This document shows, in pieces, positions 46,360-57,589 of a DNA stretch of 64,000 bases. Each line of letters starts with the position of its first letter. The stretch's first letter is position 1. The notes beneath the pieces are model-generated. The model made no database searches, had not been told where the DNA came from, and saw only the letters and a list, made by a program, of their open reading frames with translations. A program made the position numbers and the translations under genes. The stretch covers positions 12,310,087-12,374,086 of the forward strand of contig JAMKCF010000015.1 of the NCBI GenBank assembly GCA_023634235.1, read 5' to 3'. This DNA comes from Pisaster brevispinus. Taxonomy: Eukaryota > Echinodermata > Asteroidea > Forcipulatida > Asteriidae.

Positions 46360-47016
46360 TCAACGGGAACGGTAGAACTCAGCGAGGGCCCCGGTGTTAT
46401 CCCGCCACTTACCGGCTACAAAGCGGTACTTCTTGCCGTCTTGATAGCAGCGTTTTACCTGTTCAGACCATTGACGTTTCTCTTGAAGGTCCAGGCGGGT
46501 CAAGTCCTCCACACAGAAGAATGGTTTATCGGCAAGGACTTGTCGTTGAAGACGGAGGACCTTGATCTTATCTTGGGTTCCGTTGAACTTAACGAGCATG
46601 TGTTGAGGTCGGCCTTGGGTCTTGGGGCCATCTCGATGGGCTCTTTCCAATTTGGTGTTAGGCATTTCGAATTTATCTGTAAGCAACTTCGAGACAATTG
46701 CCAAACAGTCCTCGTTCTTGTCTTGGGGAAGCCCGATGACCCTGACGTTGTTTCTTCGGCTGAAGCGTTCTAACTTGTTTGGCTTTTCACTGTGATCCGA
46801 CAGTTGCTTTTCTGCTGTATCCAGTAGGGGTGCCAGTTTCTCCAACTCCTTAATTCTGGATTCGAGTTCAGAGATTCTTTTGGACTCGCACTCAAGAGAT
46901 GCATTGAAGTTTTCCTCAAGTTTGTCAATCCGCCGATAGAGATCTGATTGACCCCGAGCGTCACGCACAAACTGTTGGAACTCACCCTCGTCAGTGGCCA
47001 CTGGTCGCTCGGTCAA
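46360..47016 (-). CDS. LINE ORF1 RNA-binding protein
   Basis: One intact frame of 218 residues. Residues about 25-75 form a heptad-rich coiled coil (RIDKLEENFNASLECESKRI, ELESRIKELEKL). A non-canonical RRM follows with RRNNVRVIGLPQ (about 88-99) and a C-terminal domain with RAHRDGPKTQGRPQHMLVKF. This is the L1-ORF1-like (transposase_22) layout that trimerises and binds the element's RNA. No stop or shift is visible in it, unlike ORF2. Confidence 0.85.
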   Translation of the reverse strand: MTERPVATDEGEFQQFVRDARGQSDLYRRIDKLEENFNASLECESKRISELESRIKELEKLAPLLDTAEKQLSDHSEKPNKLERFSRRNNVRVIGLPQDKNEDCLAIVSKLLTDKFEMPNTKLERAHRDGPKTQGRPQHMLVKFNGTQDKIKVLRLQRQVLADKPFFCVEDLTRLDLQEKRQWSEQVKRCYQDGKKYRFVAGKWRDNTGALAEFYRSR

Positions 47017-47233
47017 TGAGCCCTGTCGACATTCGGGTGCAGGCGCGGTCAGTAATTGATCAGTAATTCACGCGGTTAGACGCGACCAAAACTTCACTTG
47101 CAACTTGAGTCCCAAAAATGGCAGACCGAAGGAAAACAGAAGCCGCGTGTGACGTCAGGGTCTGGGGTCTACATGACGTTGACAAAAATATAGAGCTACA
47201 ATTCACTGATTATTGCTTTTATATTCTCTTTAG

Positions 47234-48872
47234 TACCACACGCGCCCTCAGACGCTGTCCTGCAATTAACGAGTAACTGGAAACGAGTAACTGGAAATCA
47301 GCAGAGGGACCCGTTGACTTCTACGAATTCACCATCAGTCAAGACGGGGTACCAGACCGCATCTATCAATTTGACAAAATGGAAAAACAGCCACTCCCTT
47401 AACATGATACGTTCTGGTGTGCGGTATGGAGTCCAGCTAGTGTCTGTTCTGTTTACAGAGAACGACAACAGCTTGGTCGTCAAGAGCCACTCTGCAGAGA
47501 TAACCTTTGTGGTGCAGGGTAGGTAGATTCGGTAAAATTTGGAGACTCACTTTTAGGAAGCAAATGATATCATACATTTTTTAAACACCGTACCTATTGG
47601 GTCCTCGTCATATTGGTTGAACGCGCGTTTCGTGTCATACAATATGTTGCCATGTATACTAATTCGACACTCCAAAATTCAATATAACACATCTTATCGC
47701 TTTAAGATAAAATGCTTTGGAAAATGCGCGTTCCCTGTTCTGTCTGCACGCACGTGCTTTGGAGGTAAATGTGCTTTCAAGACTGTGGCGTTCCATCACA
47801 AGAATTTGTTTGCTTGTTTCCAATTTGATATGAGTATAAGAGTCCTATATTGGACTCCTATATTAATTTTTGGAGTGTGGAAACAAAATACACGTTTCCT
47901 GCCACCGAGAACCTTATCTTCTTGCAAGCCTAATACAACAGTTTCAAAACCTTTTAATTGGTGTATCTTGCGTTTTAGTGAACCAATACTTGAAACATAA
48001 TTTAAAGTATTTTATAAACTTTGTTACCAACACAAATTTGAAAGGAATGCGAGAGGTGGTTGTCATAATATCGTAGAAAATGTATTACGTAATTACTATT
48101 GTTTCAATTGATGTTCATGTTATACGTAGACAGATGCGGTTTTGACAACCCATGTGTACACGGTGTGTGCCGACTGGAAGACAACACGAAAACCTGTGAC
48201 TGTGACGGGACAGGTTATAGGGGTGAATTGTGCGAAACTCGTAAGTGTCATTTTTTTTAAATTCCAAAAAAAAACGGGCTAGAGAAACTATTGGGCAATG
48301 CTGTATCACCATCTCGTCATACATTTACTGAAACTCAGTGCCGTAACTAAGATGAACATTATGGAGGGGTGCACCATTTCTTCGAGGGGGAACTTCTTGC
48401 AAAGTTTCTGTTTGCCTTAAAAAACGCTTTTCATGGCCTTTTGTACAATATAATCTGGCATATGTACAAAAGCAAGTACATTGTAAGGGTTTTAAAACAT
48501 CAACATTATAACATTAAAACTCTTGAAATTTCAAATCCCAAAAGTCAAGATTTCAAATGGGGGGGGGCGCACTGGGGGGCACGGATATCAATTGGGGGCA
48601 CGTCCTTAGTGACGCCACTGCTGACACTGCAGTGTTCCCAGAGTATCCAAAAGATGTTGAGATGAAAACATAAATATTTCTTTGTATGTTTCTATGTTTG
48701 CACTTATTTGAAAACACGTTCAGCAACTTAACGAAGGTTGTAGTGAGGGGTGTGTCCTAAATGACTTGCTCACTGCAGATGCGTTTTTAATGACGTGTTA
48801 AATCTTACAGGTGGAGCCCTGACGACATCTGGTGTATTGACTGTTCTAGTCGGTGTGTCGTCCTACTATTGA
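47234..48872 (+). CDS. 3' end of an EGF-domain protein gene, last three exons
   Basis: Exons 47234-47518, 48130-48240 and 48811-48872 have canonical sites and matching phases (each junction splits a codon after base 1). Exon A encodes about 95 residues that look like a beta-rich extracellular module (ASINLTKW, SLVVKSHSAEITFVVQ) which I cannot name. Exon B is one EGF-like domain with six cysteines (CGFDNPCVHGVC, CDCDGTGYRGELC). Exon C ends in a short hydrophobic tail (GVLTVLVGVSSYY), perhaps a GPI-attachment signal. The 5' exons are not visible: the LINE and satellite lie upstream, presumably in an intron, or the gene was truncated by them. Secreted or surface protein of unknown role. Confidence 0.68.
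48336..48620. mobile_element. hAT-type MITE with 8-bp target duplication
   Basis: Ends CAGTGCCGTAACTAAG and, inverted, CTTAGTGACGCCACTG. Flanking octamers ctgaaact and ctgacact agree at 7 of 8 bases, the target size of hAT transposons. It lies in the last intron of the EGF-domain gene and contains a poly-G stretch like that at 24481. Confidence 0.75.
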
Positions 48873-51270
48873 TCGTGACGTAAACAATTACGTGTGATCT
48901 ACGCTTACTGGCTGTATAGTGTAACATGGTTCCTAAATCATGACGTCATAAAATGCGTTATTATTTATTGCTGGTGTTTTTTTTGTAAAACGACGATGCC
49001 ACAGTGCCGAAGAAAGGAAAACATGTTTGTAAGAAGCTGAAATTCTTATCATTAATTGCAGTTTTTTGCGTAGTGTAAAAAAAATTCCACACTGGCTACG
49101 TACTGCATGGCTTTCACCGGTTTGCAATGCATCTATATGTATAATAATAAAAAAAGAAATAAAAAAAAGAAAAAACATACAGTGTTTATTTTTGACCGGA
49201 GCGCGGGGCGAGTATAACAAATCTGAGGACCAAAGCGTGTAGGGTAGAAGCTTCAAATATTGACATCTGAGTTTCAATTTGTCTTAGCTTATTGAAAAAG
49301 ACGTGCTTCCGACTCGGTGTATCCGGTTCAATGGAAACCAGATTGAAAGGCTTCTTCTTCTTTTTTTTGGTATGAAAAGCATCGCAATTATTTTAGTTCT
49401 ACGTCGTTCTACGATAGTTTTAGCTCGAAAATGTGGAGTCGCGGATAGCGACTTTAGGCCACCGTAGGTTGGTGACCGAGACTATCAAGGCCTGAAACGG
49501 TAGGCCTATCGGACAAACCAGAATAATATTATACAAATCCGAATACTTCAAACTTTAAGTCTGATTTATGCCATTCCACAATAACAATGCAGTAAATTAT
49601 GCGCAATGATTACAGCAACTTACAAGTGAACGAATTTTGAGAGTGTTGAACGCTAGGTGGCAGCAGACTTACCAGATACATTTCCATCGTGTACGTATAG
49701 TTCTGAACATATGAACATACAACATACTAATGGGCTTACCTGAGAGACGTCTGTTGCCACTTAGCCTGCCTCAAAATATCCAACTAACACTTAATGTAGA
49801 CAGTTTACCATAATTTGAGTTTACAATATTACCAATAAGTATACAATACATACGGAATTCTGGAAATGACACCTGACTTTTTGAGATTCCGAGAAAATAA
49901 TCGTAGGATGATGACATCATAAACGTCAGATGATGCCATTCCGGGATAATTTATTTCGGCATAACGAGCTTCTGAAAGTCGTCTTCATCTAGATCTCAAT
50001 AAGTTGGATGGCTCATCCAGACCTCCGTAGATGGAAACGGTTACACTTTTTAAATCTTCAGCTATGATACATGATTGTATTAATCCGTAAGACAATTTAA
50101 ATCTCAATGCTAACTTTTCATGACCTTGATATCAGCACAGGTTTATTACAGGGACGACTTTGCCTGTAACACTATTATGGTGTGCTTGGGAACCCGTTTT
50201 CACGATTTGCCGAATTTGAAACCAAAATATTGCATTGAATGATTGTACAAACAATTCCTCAAAGCATTACTTTGAGTTTTCTATTAAAAAAAACCGACCA
50301 CCCTAATTTTACAAGTGATTTGAAACGTTTTATCATATTTTTTACACATATTTAAATGTTTGGCACTCTCCTGAAAACAGAAGAGTAGACTGTCGAAAAA
50401 TCGAGACCACAGCAGGTCTTCTTAGAGTCAACACTTGACTCTCAGAGTCAGATTTAATGGTTTTACCCGCAAGTTTACCAGTTATAAATAGTGTTTCCTT
50501 AGAAATAATGTTTTTTGTACCAGAGGTCAGGAATGTTGCTCTTCTAATAACAATAATATCTCATACCTCTATCATCTATCACAATGTATCATCTTAATTA
50601 ATCACTCAAATATTATATAAAAATAGTACATCAACTTTGTTTGAAAAAAAGCCTTGGCTAAATTAAATATAGGCCTAACAAGTAAAGACACAAATTCACG
50701 ATAAAGGTGTCGTGACCATCGGTGAATCAAAATGTCAGTGTTTACTTTATACGGAGGAAATTTGAGCCTAAATTACACAATTTATTCCACATGATCACAA
50801 AATGTTAAGAAAGCCTCAAAAACACATTTATAAGTGTAGTTTACCCTACTTGCAAAGTACTTATACCTACAGATTGAACGAATAATCGGCGTTAAATAGT
50901 GCCGTAAAAAAGATTACATTTCTTTGTAAAGCAATTAACATTTTATTTAACTTTTTGAACTACAGTGTCTCGTATACTGATTTATATCTGAGTAAATAAA
51001 CACTAAAATCGCAAAAAATACCTCATGGGAGTACACTGTACATGTTCGAGCCATAATTTCAACAAAAAATAATCATCGATGCTAAACTCATCGATAAGCA
51101 AATAACACAAAGTTTCGAAGTTGTATATTACAGTTAAATGGGAGACTTTGGAACGCCAGGTAAATTTCCACTGTGTACGTAGTTCTAATAAGCATCCGTA
51201 CATTACCGTGACCAATGGATTTACCTGGTAAGTCTGCTGCCACCTAGCGTCTCAAAAGTCACCCATTGTT
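48873..51270. repeat. Non-coding stretch with an inverted repeat carrying GGTGGCAG
   Basis: The block aacgctaggtggcagcagac (49650-49669, with ttaccag following) is matched in inverted form by ctgctgccacctagcg (about 51235-51250). A diverged third copy lies at about 49740-49790. Adjacent sequence (cgtgtacgta, acatttcca) is shared too. Otherwise I see no gene in this interval. Confidence 0.55.
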
Positions 51271-51489
51271 TCCCTCTCTTGCTCTTCCCCTTTTTTTCAA
51301 CAGTACGGTGGATAAGTAGCCAGCATTTTAGATTGTGATTTTATCTGAGATAGTTTACTGTCGCAGTAATCTCAAAGACCTATACAACAGAACAATAGAC
51401 CCCAAAAAGTGTTCTCTTTTCAACTTGGACCCCACGGAGGAAGTCTTCTGAAAAGGAAATAAGAGAACAACAATAGCGGGGTCCCACAA

Positions 51490-52420
51490 ATCCGATATAT
51501 GAGATTGTTTTTTATACTATTCGTTACCTTGTGGAGACCAAAGACAAATCAAAAGAAGGAAAATAAAAAAGGTATCCATTATATGGGAATTCTACAGACT
51601 GGGGTGGCCATAAAAGATATATTATGTGTACATCGTCCACGGGAGGTTCTTAACTACAGGGACAAAGGAAAGAATAAAAGATGTCTCCACAGTGACGTAA
51701 CACATAGAATGTGTGGGTGTTTGTGGGTTTCATTACGAAGTTTGAACCTGGGAAAAGCGTTGACGAATTAGACATTTCTTAAGTGTAAAGAACAAAGGAA
51801 TGTCCGCAGAGTGACTGCAACTCAGAGCTTCGGTCTGTGTGCCTTCATATACACTACCTTATGGAGACCGAGAACAAAACAGAAAAGGGAACACAAAGGG
51901 TCTCCATAGGGAAATTCTAAAGACTGGGTTGCTCCACAAGGAATTTTGTGTACAAAGTATATGGGAGGTTCTTAACTACAGGGACAAAGGAAAGAACAAA
52001 AGATGTCTCCACAGGGATGCAAAAACAGGAATGTGTGTGTGTGTGTGAGTTTGTTTTCACATTCAAACCGGGGACCTATAACAAAAGAGGACAATAGGGT
52101 CCCCGGTTGGGTTAAGGTCCCCAGTTGGAAATTGTGTACAAAACCAATGGGAGCTGTTGCCAAAAAGTTAAAGTCCAAACAAAAGAGGGACAATAGGAGG
52201 TCCCCGATTGGAGGTGTTTACACACTTGGGTGTGTGAGCGTGTGTATCAATTCAAACCGAGGACTTTAACAAAAGGGATCCGGGTGTTTGACAGAGCGAG
52301 GACGTCCTCGCTTCGTTTTCGTGCACAAACCCAATGGGGACGTCGCTAAAAAATGGGAGAACAAAGAGAAGTCCTCGGTAAGCGGGATTTACAAACATGT
52401 GTGTGTGTGGGTGTTTAAGT
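51490..52420 (+). repeat. Dispersed repeat related to 16690-17165 (plus copy)
   Basis: Made of loosely repeated 50-200-bp modules: gggacaaaggaaagaac followed by aaaagatgtctccacag occurs at about 51659-51695 and 51980-52017, and modules with gtccccagttgg and caatgggag follow. The inverted relative is at 16690-17165. The open frames at 51499 and 51839 are parallel translations of the repeat, not genes. Confidence 0.7.
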
Positions 52421-52890
52421 GTATACACACGAAGTTTTGAACCAAGAACAAAACAAGTTCACACAATGCAGGAACTTGAAACACTCTATGGACTTCTATA
52501 CGTCCACACAGTGTATTTTAAAGTGTTGAAAATTTGTTTTTCTTTCTTAAGTACACAAAATAAAGCAATGTCCACAGAGTGTATAGAATACAGAGCTGCG
52601 TGGGAATGCGTGTATTATCAGTCTGGTAATTGTCGTCGTTTATGTATGTCAATATAATGTACCCATTGGGTTTTTAAGACCAGGGGAACCAGGCTATTAT
52701 GACTCTAAACAATAACATGTTGCATCTGTTGTTAAATACTAGTCTGATTTGCCAACCTGGTTGTAATAATACAGTACACGGCCACGCACTAAACGGAGGG
52801 TGTGCAAACTAACAATTTGTTTGATTAAAGGGGCATTCCTGGTTGTATTCCATTGAAAGTAAGAATTTTCTGGCAAGTTATTGAATTATT

Positions 52891-54061
52891 TTAAGGGCTG
52901 ATTACAATTACATTACTTGTGTTTGAGTGTGTGTGTGTAGATTTGAGTTTTTTCATCTCCATCTTCGGTACAGACTTCTTTGTTTCGCTCTGTGCAGTGA
53001 TTTTAGAGTAGAATGTGTAGAGATACGGGTTTAGGGAGGAGTTTATTGGGAGGATGAAGACAGCAATCCAGGCATACATATCAGGACCGATCTCCACAAT
53101 ACCAGCCTGGGATAGAATCCCCATAATGATCACGGGCATCCAGCATGCGAAGTCAGTACCGACTATCAGAGCCATTTTTACCGCCATCTTAACTTCCCTC
53201 TGTCGGTGAGCCATTACCTTCACCAGCTTAGACGTGCGTTTTACATCCACGAAGATTGCTACGTAGCAGCTCAACACAATGATAAAACACAACAAGTTGA
53301 TGCCGAGAAACAAGACGATTGAGAAGATCCAGGCTGGTTTTCTTGTTTCGGGTACCGGTATAGCGATAGTATCTGAACCAAATACGCTACTGATGGAATT
53401 CTTCACGGTTGTATAACTAGACACCTTAGTTGTCAGTGGGAGACCAATGCACACATCAGACAACCCGTAGACATCGGAGTCATTATCACCAGTGAATATG
53501 GTCGGGATGATACTAACACATGCAGCCACTAACCACATTAGGAACACAATAACTTTCGTTAGCTTTCCTTTGATAACCTGGCTGAAGGGGAACACGATGG
53601 TTAGAAAGCAATCCAGACTGATGACGGTGACAAAAAACACCGAAGCTTCACTAGACATCACTGATACTACCCCAGCAATCTTGCAAAACACACTAGACCG
53701 CCATTGCTTCGCATTATTGGAATAATTCTGACCTAAAACGATATCAGCAATAGCAATAATCAACATGTACACCCCCATCATCAAGTCAGATATAGCTAAA
53801 TTAAGAACCAAGACTGAATGAGTCTTATTCTCACATGAATCTTTGCCCCGTCTACATCTCCAGATGATTACCATGAGGTTGCCGATGAGGGCACTGAACC
53901 CAAGAATCCACAAGGAAGCTCGTAGCGGATCATTACGCATCAGACTGCCGCAGATGTTTAGCGGTGGTTGCAACTCGGTCGTTTTACATTTGGAGTAATC
54001 AAATGCTTTAGATGGTACTTCTTTATCAAATTTACAACACAAACGGTAGTCATCGACGTAT
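52891..54061 (-). CDS. GPCR exon: hinge and seven transmembrane helices
   Basis: Acceptor TAG at 54064-54062; starts with one base of a split Leu codon and ends in a stop at 52891. A Cys-rich hinge (YRLCCKF, LNICGSL) precedes TM1 (LWILGFSALIGNLMVII). TM3 starts with the conserved Cys (VFCKIAG), which can bond to ECL2 (DVCIGL). The cytoplasmic end of TM3 reads SLDCFLTIVFPF, with Cys (TGC, 53610-53608) where rhodopsin-family receptors have the Arg of DRY. TM6 has ACWMPVII and TM7 NSSLNPYLYTF (NPxxY). The tail is short and basic/Thr-rich. Signalling to G proteins may be altered by the missing Arg. Confidence 0.9.
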
Positions 54062-57000
54062 CTAAAATAAAAAAATAAATAATACATTTAGGTAAGGGTT
54101 TGTATTCGCCGAGGCGTGTGTGTGTGAGGGTACCAGTCACAAATTGTACACGTGACATGGTAGTTTGGCTGGTAACCTTATTCTGGTAAGTAACATTTTA
54201 TTGTGCTTAGCAAATCTTTTGTGCTTAAGCAGCTCTATGAAATTGGGCCCAGGTCCCAGATGGCCTGACCCATTTCCGGTCAGGCTGTTGAAAAAAATGG
54301 GGATTTTAACTTATATTCTGCGTAAAATTGTAACTCTTTTCTGGGTTAAATTGATACAGATTCCAGTTCATGCTGACCCAGACTAGAGTCAGACCGAACG
54401 GGACCCCCCGGGTCAGGGTCCATTTTGAACCGGAAGTGTTTAGAGTGAACGGTACAGGAGACATGATAATACTGACTTACAATGTTTCCAAGCTGTGCAG
54501 ATCTTCAAGTGTGCCAGCTTCGATATCCATAACACGATCATGGGGGGTCGCATCTCTGATTAAAAAACTGGAAATAATGTAGTTTGCTGATTTTATTTAC
54601 AATTTTGGCTCAGAGCAAAGCAAAATCGAAAAGCTCAGTTCAAAAAGTTATTAATTAACATTACATCCCTCACTCAAATTGAAACGCACAACAAGCAACC
54701 TGGAAATCTTCACCAGCTAAGGGGGCCATCAAACCGGAATAGTAGACGTTTTGGGGGCTCTAGGATCTCGGATTGTGGGACCGCTCTACGTAAATAGTGG
54801 AAAACAACCCGGTGAAGCTGTTGATCTGGCTACCCGTTCCTCGTTGGTCTAAACACCTCTTGTGCTTTTAGGTTATTGGCCCTCTATTGTTTTGACTTTT
54901 ACAATAATGTATTGACTTACATGTCCGTCAAATTTCTTAGTGAGTTGAAAGCGCCACTCTTTATGGTTTGCAAAGGTACATCAATGACCCACCTGTTGAA
55001 GAGACATACGACAAACCTCTATAAATTTGTCTCATTAATTCGAACTGTTTTTTCTCTAATGGGCTGGACTATGTTGGACTTCGGATTATTGGTTTAACTT
55101 TTGAAAGAATATTCAACACTGCATTAATCAAAGCAACATTAAATATGAGTTTGTAACATCTGGGGGAAAACAACATTAACGACATTTCTAATGAAAGTAA
55201 TCTTTGCTTATTTAAAAACAAATTCTCGTGACCGTTTTCACGAGGTGGCAAATTTTTCCACAGCCCTGAAATATCCACATTTTGAGAAAATCGCGTGTAA
55301 AATTGAGTCAATCTTCGAATCTGCTGTTTGTTCGAATGCTTCGTACGTTAAATTTAGAAACTACCGAAAACAAAGCTGGATTCTTCAATAACACATTTTT
55401 AAAATGAGTTCTTACTTCATAAGCATAACCACTACTTACTAAAAACGAACAAAAGAAACGTAAATTGGTCAAAAAGTTCGTCAGTTCGTAGTGAAAAACG
55501 AAAAGTCTTACCGCGCGTGTTTGGCACCGTGCCAGCACCATGTAATTCTCTAGACAAAGTGGCGAATTTTGATTCGACACGCTTTGTGAAAATGCAAAAT
55601 GGCAAATAGAGTGGTTCGTCGGTCATGCTAATTAGTGTAATTCCGGAACAATTACGTGTTATGTCCCGAAACTTGCTGAAAATGTTAACAGCAATGTTTA
55701 CGTCAAGAGTTTGTACAAAATTTGATTTGCCAAATTTTGTGATTTTGTTTTTTAGTCGGTTCGTGAAAACGGTGACAGTTTGCTTACAATGTTCTCAAGT
55801 TGAGAAGATCCTCGAAAATGCCACTTTGAAAGTCCGTAAAATTATTCTTTGAGATGTCCCTGGATTCATATAATGAAAAAACACACAAATTCATTAGAGT
55901 TTTGCTTAACTACTATTCCATTGATATCCTATTTGAGATCTCACATTACTCGTTACGGGCGCGTAAAACAAAACAAGTATCTCACAATGACAAAGGTTAC
56001 TAGCTGCAAAGAAAGGGATTTTCGGGAAATTTCTAAAACTTATGCTGTAATGAGCTTTGGTGAAAATTGTTTCAATTTTAACAGTTTAACACATTATTAA
56101 CATTAATGTAATTGACTTACAGAAAGGTCAGATTATACAGTCCAGAAAATGTTCCATCTTCGAAGGTATTTATGCTGTTGTTTGTCAGTTGCCTAGTTTG
56201 ATAAAATAAAAAAATAGCGTCATCTAAAAATATTGAAGAAAACAAATGTTATCCCGAAAATCTAGGTGGGTTGATGTTAGGATAATTACAGACAGGTAAA
56301 GAAAATAAATCAGACTTGTACAAATACATACATATAACAATGAATCCTTTAATCCTGGGAAAGGCAGCTTCCCTCCTAAAAAAAAAAACAAGAAAAAGAA
56401 CCCCCCAAACCCCCCCCAAAAAAAAAAAACAAAAAAAAAAAAACAACAACAACAACAACAACAACAACTTAAGGTGATTCGCGCCTCATCAGAAGGCACT
56501 TTTAATTATAGGACACTTAAGTCTGCTTGGGGTAGTCGGGGTGGTTGGGCCGGTGGGGTGGGTGTGGGGGATGGATCTTGGAGTGGGCGGGGGAGTCGGT
56601 GGGTGGGGGGGCTGTGTTTACAAGTGCATAGGCAATCTGTAGTGTTTCAATGGGTGTGTACAAACGTAAGGGGTTTTGGGTGTAAACATGTCAATGGGGA
56701 GTGCTGTCGGCAAACTTCAAAGGGTCATGGTGACCTTTTAGGGAACACAACCCCATGAATGGCTACACTATCTCAAAGGAGGGGTCTTAGTAGAGGATTA
56801 CATGTAGTACGACCGGATTTGACCGTACGGTTCTTAAGTTATTAAAAAAAAAGCTTACCGCTACTGCCCCTTGGGTGACGCAGGGTTTTAACGTGGCCGT
56901 AGTCCCTCGCATTTTTTAAAATTATCACTGAGATGTAAAACATTATATAAAATATACCACCACACCCAGCTACATGTGCTGCTGTTGTTACTCGTTAAAT

Positions 57001-57555
57001 AAAATGAGCCTAAAATTCAAACTTACTAATGTAAGTTTAAACGTGTAAAGTATTATTTGTCGACACAAACAATATTCACAAATTCTACTCGAGAGACACA
57101 ACTATATAGGCCTGGTTAGGAATACGCCAGAAGCACAATGTTCGTCTACGATAGTAAAATGATAACTATTATGTTGAGCGTGAAAGTAACTGAAATGGTC
57201 GCGAGGTAACTCCGTACTTTGCCATTTATCCTGTCAGGGCCCTTGCACCTCCCAAAGGAAGGATCCCCGCTGGGGCCCGTGACCCCACTGCCCCAATGTC
57301 CAGCATGCCTGCTTCAGCCTCTTTGGTTTTGAGACCCCGATCTTTGTGGGGAAGAGAGCAAGCAACTTACAGTGATTTCAAGGAAGAGAAACGTTTGAAG
57401 ACTCCGGGAGTCAGTTGGAATATGTTTTCATTCGCAAGTTTCCTGGCGGAAAATAAATAAAGAAAAGGTGCGAAAAGAAACCTGTCAATAACAACAACAT
57501 AAAATAAAAACAACAACAAGAAAACAACGACGACAACAACGACGACGACGGCGAC

Positions 57556-57589
<34 letters not shown>

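Larger units (their letters stand above)
42503..47160 (-). mobile_element. CR1/L2-type LINE, nearly full length, broken
   Basis: On the minus strand it carries ORF1 (47016-46360), ORF2 (about 45882-42885) and a 3' end in a (TTGAA)n microsatellite (42503-42522). Short-repeat 3' tails in place of poly-A are typical of CR1/L2 elements. ORF2 has an endonuclease and a reverse transcriptase of the jockey-superfamily type. Several frame changes make it inactive. The 3' end is sharp against satellite sequence. The 5' boundary is not defined and lies between 47016 and 47230. Confidence 0.85.

Noticed and set aside
56224..56499. Minus-strand open frames rich in Phe, Gly and Leu
   Set aside because: They translate homopolymers and a CAA microsatellite.
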